NCBI GenBank assembly: GCA_030435675.1
Contig: CM059623.1
Coordinates: 9,884,012-9,948,011 of the forward strand
DNA: 64,000 nucleotides
DNA from: Steinernema hermaphroditum
Taxonomy: Eukaryota; Nematoda; Chromadorea; Rhabditida; Steinernematidae
Reading direction: 5' to 3'
Made by a program: the position numbers and the translations under genes. The notes beneath the pieces were generated by a model. It was not told where the DNA came from. It was given only the letters and a program-made list of their open reading frames with translations, and did not search any database. Of the stretch, positions 42,475-53,567 are shown piece after piece. Numbering within the stretch: position 1 is the first letter of the stretch; each line of letters opens with the position of its first letter.

Positions 42475-43239
42475 ATGAAGGTTCTTCTCTTCTTTTGCGT
42501 TCTTGGTATGGCTGCCGCTGCGCCCTCCGCACACTTCTCGAACATCACCCAATTTGTGGCCCATATGGAACGAGACGAATACGAAGGATACCTGAAGATC
42601 GTCAAAGAGAGCACGAGCCTTCCTTATATTCCCAATGAATACTTCGGCTTCCTCCAAACCGTAAGCATTTTTGTTGATTCTGCTGTATAGGTATGCCACT
42701 CAGCTGACCGAATCGGATTACGACGACCTTGTCTTCATCGCCAAGGCCCGCGACGCCATCCAGAACATCCGTCCTGTCGTCTTTCTGCAAGCCTGGGACC
42801 TCCTCAAGCGCTGGAACCCTGAGCTCCACCAGGCGGGCGAAAAGGCTTTCGACTCTTTCAGCAGTCGAATCAACGAGGAGGGACAAAACGGAAAAATCTC
42901 CAGAAACGTCTACAACACCATTTCTTGGGTAAACTTGTGCTAAGCCTACTGCAGAGACCACCAAATGTCTTTTCCAGTTGGTCAGAACTGGAGCTGGAGC
43001 GCCTGTCCATCCTAACGGCGAGGAGTCTATGAATCTCTACATCCACAACGTCCTCAGGGAAGTCAAGCAATTCAACGAACAAGAGAAAGCTGAAGTTGAC
43101 ACTCTCTTCCCTGAACTTTCCAAGTTGGCTGGTATGCATCCGCCACCTAACACACTTGGTTGAACTTATGTCTTTAGAACGCATTGATGAACTGCCGTCG
43201 AACTACAACTTCTTGACCACCATTCCGGTCTACTTCTAA
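42475..43239 (+). CDS. Divergent FAR-like protein (208 aa)
   Basis: Exons 42475-42660, 42704-42928, 42978-43131 and 43178-43239, all in frame. Signal peptide MKVLLFFCVLGMAAA. The segment YIPNEYFGFLQTLTESDYDD reproduces the FAR signature (LPxEVxxFYxxLTExDL) with aromatic replacements. Exon 2 continues with a helical body (ELHQAGEKAFDSFSSRIN), and exon 3 ends EQEKAEVDTLFPELSKLA, equivalent to the C-terminal FAR helix. Unlike the ten standard members, the first intron falls inside the signature, and the N-terminal segment is about 30 residues longer. It is a third FAR lineage alongside the two at 4-6 kb. A profile search would confirm. Confidence 0.7.
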
Positions 43240-43489
43240 GCGGTTGAATCTTAAATTGTTGTTCTCCGTACATGTTAGCAAAATAACTTTTAACGGCAAA
43301 AAGAGCAACATAACAACACAGCTGAATACTAGCCAAGAGTAGAAACATTAATCTGCCCACTTCAAAACATAGTCAAGATATTAGAGTGATAAGAGAACAC
43401 CGATCCTGGTGACAGCTGGTTTGTATGATTTCACAGGGGTGGCTCTGAAACATCGTATCTAAGTGATTAGTGCATATACACAATTTGAG

Positions 43490-46128
43490 TCAACCTCCAT
43501 TTTGACGACGAGTGGGCCAGGCGCTCCTGACATTCCGATAAGTTGCGCCGATTTGATTGGAAGCCACTTGAAGTCCAAGTGGAATGGTCTGCGTCCAAAA
43601 GTGGGAAGCAGAGTTGAATGCTCTATTGAAGAAAGGTAGCTGTTCTTGGTCAACTGAGCGAGAAAGTACAGATGGATCGCATTCCTCCAGGGCGAATTGA
43701 TCCTGCACATCTTTTCCGAGGATGACGAACTCGGTGTCAAATGTCATCGCTAGACGAACACGGCGAGTGATGCCCTCGATAGTCAGATTCACAATCAGTT
43801 CCCCGATAAAAGAGACCAAAGTGCCGTTGGCTGCCACACCCGGGGTCATTCGCCTGCGCAGCACTTTGCCGCCAGCGGATTCGACGAGATCTGGATTGCA
43901 GAGCGAAATGTTGGAGCCTGTATCGATGATCACGGTGGTTTTGGCGCCGTTGATGGAGACTGAAGCCAGTCCCGTCCTGACAGCTCTGTTCGAGGATCGA
44001 GGAATAACTCTTCTTGGTGGCATAGCTTCAGGCTGTTGGGTATCATTTTCGCGTTTTGGGTTACCTAAATTTTCAAGCAGTTAGTGGTAATTGTTTTGGT
44101 ATCAGGAATTCATTCTTGTAGCCGGACTATCTCATATTAGCTCTGCCGTTGAGGAATCCTTGAGAAAAAAGAAGAAAAGAGCTTACACAACTTGTTCGTG
44201 ACGGACGCCACTGCTTTGGCCATTTCGTCTCCATCGCACATGACCAGGCACTTGCGATCGTGCATCTTGTCCACGACCTGCACGATGTCTTCTTCGGCGC
44301 TTTTCCGAGTACTCTGGCACATAATGATGATCCCGACGACGATGACAGCAAGAAGGGTGACACCGAGTCCAATGGTTAGAATGATTTGACCGTACCTCTT
44401 GAACTTCGGCGAGACTTCGTGCTCCATGAATTCGTCGACATCGTGGTAGGAGTCTACAGGGACCTTCTCGGGTTCCACGACCTCAAACTCAACCTCGTTG
44501 GTCGATCCGTTCTCCTCGGCCCACATCCGAATTTCGTCTTCAATCTTGCGGAGGCGGACGTCTTGATCGGCCAGATTCGTCACCGAGTTTTCGAAAAGCT
44601 GAGAGTTGAAGACTCCTCTTGTGTTCAGGTTAACTTTGGTGTCCCTGAGATCGGCGTAGAAGACCTCGTCGTCCGACAGAAGGGGGAACTCCATAACTTC
44701 GACTGCGCTGCCATCGGACAATTGGAGTTTTCCGTCAATTTCTGTCACGGGCTCGATTCGTTCATAGCAGTCTTCGATGGGCGACGACGGGACGAGATCT
44801 TCCGTCCCTGGAACGGCGAACCACACCTGTTTGGATTTCTCCAAGAGAACAGGTTTGTAGAGGAAGCAGGTGCCGTTGACTTTGTGACCTAGAAATCAAT
44901 TTTTGAGTTTAGTTTAAATGTTAAGGACAATGTTTACATGAGTGATTTCAGATATGATCTCATAGCGCCCATTCTTACCTGGGAACACTCTCTCCACAGC
45001 TACTTGTCGGCAACCGGTGATCATAACAACGTCCCCGGCCAGGCTAGCAGCAATATCGCGACGTCCAAGCCAGAGTCGGGCGCCAATGGTAGGATCCAAG
45101 CGAATGAAAGCCTTCGCGATATGGACGAACTCGTTATGGAGCCTGCAGGTCTCAAGCCAAATCGCGTCCAGCTCCGCCAAAAGGAAGCGTTTGTAGTGGA
45201 TGAAGGCGAGATTGGCTCTCGCATTGATCAAAAGGGCGTTCGGACTGAAATCCGTCTGATTCCTCGTTGACACGTCCTGGGTGTTGAAGTCGTCTTCGAA
45301 GAACTCAGTGCTGTTCTGACTGAGATCCCTTTTGAAGCGAAGCTTCTTGGAAGGATTGACGAACTTGATGATGATGCCGTTGTCCATCTGCCTTGCGCCT
45401 TTTCCATAACATCGCTCCGCGTAGGCGTCGTTTCGTGTGTAGGTGAGAGCGATTTGCAATTTGTCGATGATGACGAACTCGTGACTCAGAAGAACTTCGA
45501 AGACTCCCTCTTCCATCTCGTGGACGCATCGCTTCTTCCCGTACGGGATCTTGTTGGCCAGCACGATAGTTCTGTCCTTCAAGTAGCACTTCACGTCCGT
45601 CAGATTGCACCTCGACACGTCGGTCAGATCGCTGAAGAGATGCTCGCCGTTGAAGGTGGTGATGGTTCCTTTGGCTAGGATGTAGGTGGTGGTGTTGTAG
45701 AAGGTGCCGAACCACTCGAAGGGACGCGTCGGGTCTTCGGTGTAGATCCACAGATTGTGGTCCCGTTCCTGGAACTGATTTCCTCTCGCCTGTAGATCGT
45801 CCTTCCACTGCCGGCATTCGTCTTCGCTGATTCCGTAAGGGTGCTGGATGTTGCGACCGTCTCCAAAGAAGCTGTTAGTGTTGTAGTAGGTGGTGTTGAC
45901 GAGCATGCAGGACCAGGCGTCCACGCTCCACGAGACGATCGACGGCTTGTAGAGGTGAACATGCGCTTTCACATGTTCTTCCTCGGGGGGAACAGAGCAT
46001 TCTTGTTCTTCGGGTAGGGCAATGTAGAGGTCGGCGCTTTGGATCGGTGAACGACAGATCTGATAGGCGGACACGGTGCAGACGAGGAGCGCCAGAATGA
46101 CCAAAAGAAACGGCCTTTCAGGAAACAT
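43490..46128 (-). CDS. Envelope-like glycoprotein with retropepsin domain
   Basis: Three exons, 46128-44979, 44888-44187 and 44064-43490, total 2427 nt and stay in one frame (808 codons plus stop). Exon 1: signal peptide, a large N-glycosylated cysteine-rich ectodomain, and a furin-type site (RFKR, residues 264-267). Exon 2: the rest of the ectodomain and one transmembrane helix (44394-44314). Exon 3: a retropepsin-like domain with VIIDTGSN (Asp at 43924-43922) and FVILGKD. The first part has the layout of a viral class I or III envelope; I cannot name the source virus. No gag, RT, integrase or LTR is seen next to it. The last intron (122 nt, GTAAGC...TTTAG) creates the fusion. If it is not spliced, the envelope ends at 44137 with a short tail. 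Domestication is inference. Confidence 0.75.
44314..44394 (-). other. Transmembrane segment of the envelope-like protein
   Basis: 27 codons of almost uninterrupted Ile/Leu/Val/Gly just after a basic FKR, typical of a membrane anchor. It separates the ectodomain from a cytoplasmic tail. Confidence 0.85.
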
Positions 46129-46139
46129 ATTTGGCAGCT

Positions 46140-46970
46140 AAAATGAAATTTCGTGAAGATTTGAGTGACAATTATTCTCCCATTTATTCCTTGGAAGGCG
46201 CCAAAACAGTGCGAGAGTCGATGAATAGCTCTGTCGATCTGAAAGTATATGCGTTCATTCGCCCCGAAACAACAGAAGATACAGTGGATTAAGAAGCTTG
46301 AAATGAACAGTGTTCTCAAAAAAATGTCACCATGACTCAAATATCGAATCACGTGGAGTGAGCAGCGCAATTGCGAAAGATGTTTGCTGCTGATCACGGC
46401 GAAGTTCGCGCGCCCTTTCGTTATAGGGCCGCGCAGCCGCACAAAAGAGAGCCGTCGCCTATGGCGGACTGAGTGAGATGTAATCGGGCGAGGGAAGGCA
46501 GAACATTACGATCTCTGAAGCTTTCATTTTAACAACGGAACTTCTGAGATGCCCATGAGTATCCTTTTTAGGCCGTTTTTTTTGCAGCATTCTATTTTAA
46601 CAGTTTTCCAAACCAAACTCTAAAACGCTGTGTTTTCGATGCGCATGTATCGTTGACGACTTTTTGACGACGACGTTTTGACAGCAACTCCGTGACGGCA
46701 AAACCTGGCACTTGCATTGCATTTTTGGGCTTTCTTTTTGCTCTCAAAAGGTCAAATATGGGCGTTTAGCTACCCTTCGCTGACCGTTAGTGGAGAAAAT
46801 ATCTTATCTCACATAATCTTTGCTGACGAGTCCTCAGGTTATTACAAACGGCGACCACTCCCTTGTTGACTCCTGTTGAGAGCCGACCGTTCGTTCAAAG
46901 CTTATCACAGTACCCGATCGTATATTTTCTCGTTCACTGCACTGCCTCACTTAACCGTTTAGTGGTTTCA
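46140..46970. other. Divergent upstream region
   Basis: Lies between the envelope-protease gene and the coiled-coil gene on plus. No gag/pol remnant or LTR was recognised. A GC-rich block is at 46380-46460. Confidence 0.4.
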
Positions 46971-46972
46971 GA

Positions 46973-47266
46973 ATGCGTCCTTTGATACTGGACTATGGAA
47001 TCTGCTCTTTAGCCCCACGTGTTCGAAAGTTCCACCAAAGAGTAGGTTTCAATGTTTGCCGTTCTTTTCCCACATATTAAAAAAAATTACAAGAAGTTAA
47101 CTTCATTCATAATTGTTCGAAATTTCAAAAACTTTGACGTTTTCAGCGGAACGCGATGATGCAAAACCTCGAGAGGCAGGTCGAAGAGCTCCAGAGAGAA
47201 AATAGAAATCTGCGTGCACAGCTAAGAAATCAGCAGCAAGGCGACCAAGTTGTCCCATCACTCTAG
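46973..47266 (+). CDS. Small leucine-zipper-like coiled-coil protein
   Basis: Exons 46973-47041 and 47147-47266 give 62 aa. The ATG follows a TTTCAG acceptor by one base, fitting trans-splicing. Exon 2 is a heptad coiled coil (MQNLERQVEELQRENRNLR) with a Gln-rich end and a stop after VVPSL. It has no basic DNA-binding region, so it may be a dimerisation partner or a truncated bZIP-like gene. No closer assignment. Confidence 0.5.
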
Positions 47267-47269
47267 AAA

Positions 47270-47912
47270 ATGTCTTGCGTACTGTGTTGCGTACCAGAAC
47301 TGTGTTGTTTGTTACTGGCGAAAGTAAATGCCTGATTCTCCTATTATCGAATGAACACCGACTTCTTGTCTTCCGTGTTCCAAGAAGGTCTGATCAAAAG
47401 GGTATCCATCGAACACAAAAATGCTTTTGGAAAACGTTCCATATCTTGTCGACGCAACCTTTTCTTGTGGACACATACGACGCGAGCACACCTTATTGCA
47501 AAAGGCGTTGCGAACGGCCGCGTCACATGACGCCACTCTATTACGAAAACAATTTGGCCATCTCCCTCTCGGCCGTCCATCTCTGCTGATTATTCGCCCA
47601 CAGTTCTTCAATTTCACTTTAGCGGGGATGAGAGTTTGTATGCGTTCACATAAGCATCACAACCGATTGCAGTACAACCTCAACTTTAGAAAGTTGTCAA
47701 TGCGGCTGCGCGCGTTTTCTTTTCGCGCATTTTCTGGCCAAGTAGCCCTGCGGCAAACACCAGTCCTTAACGTAAAATCGTCCGTAAACACATGATAGAA
47801 ACACCACAAGAGGTGAACCAAGAAAGAATGTCTTTTTTTGTTTTATTACCAGTCTTAGGATGTAAATTTCATAGAATAAGAATACGTATTTATTAAAAAC
47901 ATGGCTTTCTGT
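47270..47912. other. No gene recognised
   Basis: Several overlapping frames on both strands but no splice or family support. A single unit related to the 23.3-kb repeat is at about 47741. Confidence 0.4.
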
Positions 47913-47915
47913 GCA

Positions 47916-48479
47916 TTACATATCGTCCCAGAAGCCGTCGAGAGTAGGAAAGGTCGTCAAAATCTCGTTCTGGCTGGCCTGATCGGGTTTTCCGAGGGTG
48001 ACGGCCACTTTGTCCACTTTAGCCAGCCAGTCTTCGAGGCTTTCGGCATCGATGTCCTCGATTCGGCGGATCAGCTGAAAGATCACATTTGTTCATACGT
48101 GATTACCATAAACTCTACGTTTGTCAAGTAGGTTTTCGGCTTTTCGGAAAGCTTGTTGATCTTCTGGAAGAGTTTGGTATACATGGTCTTCAGACGTTCG
48201 GCGAGAGGAGCGTGGGCGGCCTTGATGATTCTGAAACTCTCCTGCTCATTCTTGCCTTTGAGTTGTTCTCTGAGTCCGTGAAGAAGGCTGAGGTCCGCTT
48301 CCGACGTCTCCCTGTAGAAGTCTTTGATTTCCTCAGGAAGCAGATCTAAATAGGCGTTCAGTTCGACTTCTTCCAAAGAATCTACCGTATAGCTCCCTTT
48401 CTTCTTCATCATTAGGGATGGGAAATGAAAAGGCGATGGTGAAAAGTCCAAAAAGGATAAACACCTTCGGAGAGATCAT
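47916..48479 (-). CDS. FAR protein 8 (159 aa)
   Basis: Exons 48479-48386, 48345-48119 and 48074-47916. Signal peptide MISPKVFILFGLFTIAFS, then FPIPNDEEERELYD. Exon 2 (227 nt): LLPEEIKDFYRETSEADLSL and NKLSEKPKTYLTN. Exon 3 starts LIRRIEDIDAESLEDWLAKV and ends FWDDM. It is a standard secreted FAR with an acidic C-terminus. I chose the start at 48479 because it supplies both the signal peptide and the phase-1 LYG/D junction shared by the family. Confidence 0.9.
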
Positions 48480-48481
48480 CC

Positions 48482-49383
48482 TTTAGCCGGCTATCTGATC
48501 TATTCTCCCTTCAGGCGCCGTTTTATTCGAACTCCGATCCCGCCTCTTTCTTTACACCAAACGCATTTTGTGTCCAAAACGATTTGTGCTCGATGCAGAG
48601 AATCAGTGATGCAGCTGGGAAGGTAGTTATTTTAGGGGAGATTTCCCCGGATGATGAGGTACAGCTAGAAAACAGGAAACGATTGGCTGACTCACCGCTG
48701 AATGATTGTCGGTGTAGGTACAGGTTCCGACACGATGCTTAACTGATCGAGTAGATCGTGTTTTGTAGTAACTGGTAAAAGTGTGGAAAAATCGTTTGAA
48801 AAATGTGCGATCAATTATCTTCTACTGTAAGGCTAGGTTCGGCTTCGTTGAGATCGTAATCGAAAAAGTGATGTTTGCTTTGATCCTTGTTTTTGACCGC
48901 TCAAAAACGTTGTGTAATGCGGCGATGGCCAGCTATCGACAGGCGCTGCGCCCAATACGCCGAAACGAATGGATTATCTAGGACTTTTTTTGCAAAACTC
49001 GACTCAAAACTCGGCCCTAAAGCACTGTCCATGCCCGACGTCCAGCAACGTCAGCTATCTGCTATCTGTAAAGTCAAACTGCTTTCTGGAAGGCTTTGCC
49101 GAAGAAACCTTTAGTGTATTTATGGTACTCCATGTCACAAATGGCACAAAAATACATTTTGAGTTTTGACATTCGAGTTTTGAGTTTCGCACAGCCCTGC
49201 TGGGGACACTTCTTTGAGACACTGTTATGCGATCCTACAACAAAGCGCCATTTTATAAGCAAAAAAATCATACCGATAAGTAACAACTTTTATTTCAGAT
49301 AACAATAAAAAAATGTTTATTAGTGTTTAAGGGAGTAAGCGACAGAACTTATCAGTGCATTGTAATGTGATTACTGTATTTTC
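48482..49383. other. No gene recognised
   Basis: About 900 bp with only short, unsupported frames. Confidence 0.4.
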
Positions 49384-49385
49384 GT

Positions 49386-49937
49386 TTAGACCTTGAGGAT
49401 GGACTTGAGAGTGGGGAAAACCTTCAGGAGCTCGTCCTTGGCTTCCTTCGGAAGATTTTCTCCCTGCTGCAGGATAGCCTTGATCTCGGGCTCGCTCTTG
49501 GCGTTCTCAACAGCGCTGACGAGCTACAGTAGTCGTTATTGTTATGTTCCATGGAGGTTCCATAAGACTTACATCCTTGGCGAACTTCTGAGGAACAGGC
49601 GAGAGAGAGTTGATCTTTCCGTCGAGAACGGCGTAGAGGTTCTTGAAGCGCTCGGCGAGGTCGGGGCTCTTCGTCTTGAGGATCTCGTACGCCTGGTTGG
49701 AGTCCTTGCCCTTGATCTGGTCTCCGACCTCGGCGAAGATCTTCTCATCGGCGTCGCTCAGCTGAGTGACGTAGGCCTTCACCTCTTCCGGGAGAACGTC
49801 TAAAAACGTTTCCGTATTCATATCCTAAGGCACGGATCCAGACCATAGACTTCCTTCTCAATCCCCTGTGTGGGAATGGGAAGGGCGTAGGCAGCGATGG
49901 CCAGGGTGGCGAGGACTACAATAATCTTGAAAGCCAT
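49386..49937 (-). CDS. FAR protein 9 (152 aa)
   Basis: Exons 49937-49844, 49799-49573 and 49523-49386. Signal peptide MAFKIIVVLATLAIAAYA, then LPIPTQGIEKEVYD. Exon 2 (227 nt): VLPEEVKAYVTQLSDADEKI, GDQIKGKDSNQAYE, and INSLSPVPQKFAKD. Exon 3 is a compact C-terminal helix pair (ENLPKEAKDELLKVFPTLK). It is very similar in plan to FAR 10, about 0.86 kb away in divergent orientation; both have GDQ(I/L)xGKD in the first loop, so they are likely sister copies. Confidence 0.92.
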
Positions 49938-49973
49938 TTCGATGAACTGATGATTGGCAGTGCTGAAGCTGGC

Positions 49974-49980
49974 TTTTATA
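49974..49980 (-). promoter_or_regulatory. TATA box of FAR 9
   Basis: TATAAAA on minus about 37 bp before the ATG. Confidence 0.5.
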
Positions 49981-49984
49981 GAGC

Positions 49985-50795
49985 CACCGAGGTCAAAAAC
50001 GCCAGATTTCCTGTTTGGAGTTCGATCTATCAACCCGTGTTTAATTGGGCACCCGTTGGTTAATCGGAGTGCTTTTGAACAGCTTAGCGGACAATTAGCG
50101 GACGGATTTGTGACCTTTGTGCTCAATTTGCCAGAGCATGTCCCGTTTTGTTGACATAACTGCAGAGAGCCTGTTTTTGTTTTGCACAATTTTGAAAGAC
50201 GATTATTCTGAAGCCATCTTGCTGTGTGCTGTATAAAGAATCTTGAGGGCTACATCACCGGAAATTGCCGATAAGAGAGATTATTCACAGATTTAGCGCA
50301 GACATAGGGACAGTAACCTTGCGCGGAGATTAACGATGTTTGATCGGTTAGAAAAAAAGAAAAATAGTGGTTTAGTGGTTCGGACGTCGCTAAAGAAACT
50401 GGGCTTAGATGGACATGTTTGCGTGTAGGAAGATATCCTTCAGCTGATAAACTATGCTGATAGTCACTAGATTCATTTTTTTCGGATCCCAAATATTTCA
50501 TCTCTTGGATAACCGCTGACTTCCGCTACAGCCATAATGTCATTAATTCTAATCCACACCTAATCCACACCTTATCTAATGTAGACCACATCTTACTTGG
50601 ACGTATGTCCGAATTATTCATGACATGCAAGTGCCTTCACCTATGGATACCGAGGCAATTAGTCCTCTGTACTCCGAAATATTCGTCACTGACAGGTACC
50701 AATTAAACGAAGGATTAATCGCTCGCACTTGCGCTGTTTCACATAATGAAGGTCCATAAGAGGCGCCACCGACACTGGTTCCATCATCCGACTTG
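49985..50795. other. Shared divergent upstream region of FAR 9 and FAR 10
   Basis: No exon. It may hold control elements for both genes; nothing specific recognised. Confidence 0.35.
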
Positions 50796-50800
50796 TCGAA

Positions 50801-51347
50801 ATGTCCTTCGGAACTGCAGTTTCCCTTGTCGTTGTGCTTATTGTTGGCACTTTCGCTCTTCCTATCCCCTCCGCTGGCAAAGAAAAGGAGCTTTATGGTA
50901 CGTTTCGTTCAGGAGGGACGTTTCTATCCGAGAGCGACTTAGATGTCCTTCCCGATGAAGTCAAAAGATTCTTCAACGGTCTCTCCGAAGAGAACATGAA
51001 GGTCTTCGACGAAATTGGGGACCAACTTCAAGGGAAAGACGACACTCAAATCTACGAGCTCATCAAGGCGAAGGATCCTGAGCTCGCCGGCAAAACGAGG
51101 GCTCTCTTCGTCAACATCGAGAGAAAGATCGACAGCCTTTCGGAGGCGCCGAAGAAGTTCATGAACGACGTTGGTCCTGACTGCGCAGAATAATAATTGT
51201 TCTGTAATTTAGCTTCTCAACGCTGTGGAGCATTTCACGTCGAGCAAGATCGAGCAAGTCATCGGCGAGGCCAACGATCTTTCAGATGATGCGAAGGACG
51301 AAATCGTCAAAGTGTTCCCGAGTCTGAAGCCAATTTTCAACAGCTAG
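50801..51347 (+). CDS. FAR protein 10 (152 aa)
   Basis: Exons 50801-50897, 50943-51169 and 51213-51347. Signal peptide MSFGTAVSLVVVLIVGTFA, then LPIPSAGKEKELYD. Exon 2 (227 nt): VLPDEVKRFFNGLSEENMKV, GDQLQGKDDTQIYE, DSLSEAPKKFMND. The second intron starts GTTGGT. Exon 3 ends KVFPSLKPIFNS. It is the last FAR gene of the array. Secreted carrier of fatty acids/retinol by family. Confidence 0.92.
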
Positions 51348-51349
51348 AC

Positions 51350-53560
51350 GCGCATATTTCTTTCCTCTTTGGCATAAAAATAATTTGTAATAAAATAAAA
51401 AATGAGTACATTAACTCACTAGGCAAAGCAAATTGAAAAGATCGCATAAGGAATGATAAAAAAGATAATATCCTCTAGTATTCACCAGGATGCAAGATAA
51501 ACACAAGATACAAAGAATACATAAGAGAGATCCGCAGTAGTTCCAAAGCAGGAATACGTACGTTAAAACAGAATTTATTTTTGTTTATTTAGTTGATTTA
51601 CGCTCAGGCGATACGTACAGTGTACAGCGAAGATTAACGCAACATAGCAGTCATAGAAAATGGCGTAGGGTGAGGTGAGAAAGGGACCCAAAGGGCAATG
51701 AATTAAACATATTTTTACAAGAAAAATTTACAAAAGTTGTTCAGATCAACCAGCTCTTTGTTCTTTCAGAATTCATTTTTGACAAAATATGTGAACATTC
51801 TATATCGTTCAAACTCAAAAATAACGACTAACGTAGCGCTATGATACCTGTCTTTCCCTATATGCATCATGAACACGTAGAAATACACCATTTTCATGCA
51901 CTCCGTTCGATAGTTCTTGACCTGTGTTCATTAATTCATCTACTCACCAACTTTCACTATAACGATGTCCCTCACATTTATTATTTCCCACCTCTGCCGA
52001 CCACACCTGACACTCAAAAGAAATAACCGTAATCGATCAATACGACAAACATTACACCCTCCCATCGGCGGAATGTATCAAGAAAAGGGAATCGATCGCC
52101 GCTAATGGCTGCTGTTTCATTCCCTTCCAGACGTCTTCCGTCCCGTCATCGCAATGAATATTCGAAACAATTCCGGGCCAAGTGCAACATCGGGTCCCTA
52201 AGGACATAAGATGGCCGTCTTCACTTCATTTGAGCCTCTATTTATCGCGCCGCCTCGCCGCAGTGTTCGTCGGCTCTTCCCCCGGGGGCATGATTGGATA
52301 ATCGCCGGCAGAGAGCAAATATCCTCGGCGGGCGCCACTTCGCCGGGGGCGAGTTCCAGGCCCTCCGGCGGCCCTCCGCCGCACGCATAAAACGGTCCGC
52401 GCGCACGGGGGCGTCGCCTCAAGACGCGTCGGCCACTACTGTTCAGCCTGCAGCATCGTCGCCGCCACCGCCGCCGCCGCTCAGATTGCTATACAACTGT
52501 GCAACAACCTGAGGAGCGTCGAAGCAGTTTAATAACACAGTCCGCGTCTTCCCGCACGCGGCTGATGAAGAAGCCACCGCTTGGAGGCCGACAATTGCCG
52601 CGGCTGTTTGCTGCTTGGCCCTCGGCCCGGCCGGGCTTTGTCTTTACCTTGCTGTGACCATTTCCGCCACGCGATTGCGGTCACAGGCGACATCGGTGTC
52701 CCCGCCGCGTGGGAGTTCGTACGTTCGTTCGGTCACCGACCAGAGGACGACATTGGAGATGTTCTTTCGCTGTTGCATCGATCGATCCGCCGTGATCGTT
52801 GGCGCCGCAGAAACGGATGACTGTATTGCGGTTTGGACGTGTGGCAACGGAGGAATGTTATTTGATTGGGTGGCAACCTGACCATCCTTACTTACCGTCT
52901 ATTGCTCAGTTTACAGCAGGGTTTCTTGTATTTTCTAGCTCGTCTTTTGTTGAATGCCAATAACATACAGTGCTGCTCTTTTTTGTTTCATTTCTAATTT
53001 GATTTTGATCGAATTTAGAGCGATTTAAGAGCTCTCAGAAGCTCCATCACTGGCTACTTCACTTCTTTGGTTTCGGTCAAAACACTCGTTGATTTTCATT
53101 CCATCGTCTATTGGATCTTGAAATCCGAAACACAACTAGCTTTGCAAATCGAATTCCACGCCATTTGCAGAACTTGTCCTGCGTGAAAAGTATCTTGCAG
53201 CAGTCCCCTTTTAGAATCGCTTTTTCTGTCAGCGGTCACACTAACCTGTTTGTGGGAATGTGTGCTGGGCTCTGTTTACGATTTCCAGCCAAAAGCTAAC
53301 ATTTATTCTGGTAAATACCGCAGTCATAGGACTGTAAAATGTGTAAATTGAAAGTGCGTCACCGTACTCTCTGGATCGATTTCATTGTGAATCTTCTTGC
53401 CATTCCAAATGCATCTTGCTTAACGTCTCAGTGGTGTCTCTTTCTATTTTCTATTTTTGCCCTCAACGCATCGGTCATTCATTCGCATGCTGACTCATTT
53501 CCGACTTCCTCCTCCCTCAGCGCGAAACGTTTCCGACTTCCGCTGACTCCTCGTTCGGTT
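51350..53560. other. Long upstream region of unc-112 with a GC-rich block
   Basis: 51.35-52.2 kb is AT-rich and featureless. 52.2-52.85 kb is markedly GC- and CpG-rich, with a GCC-repeat near 52456-52482, and holds several overlapping frames on both strands, none with a motif. It may be a promoter/5' exon region of unc-112 or an unrecognised gene. Confidence 0.4.
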
Positions 53561-53567
53561 TCAGGCG

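Noticed and set aside
45305..45817. 170-codon Arg/His-rich frame on minus
   Set aside because: A shifted-frame shadow of the envelope-like gene's first exon. Composition is typical of an out-of-frame reading.
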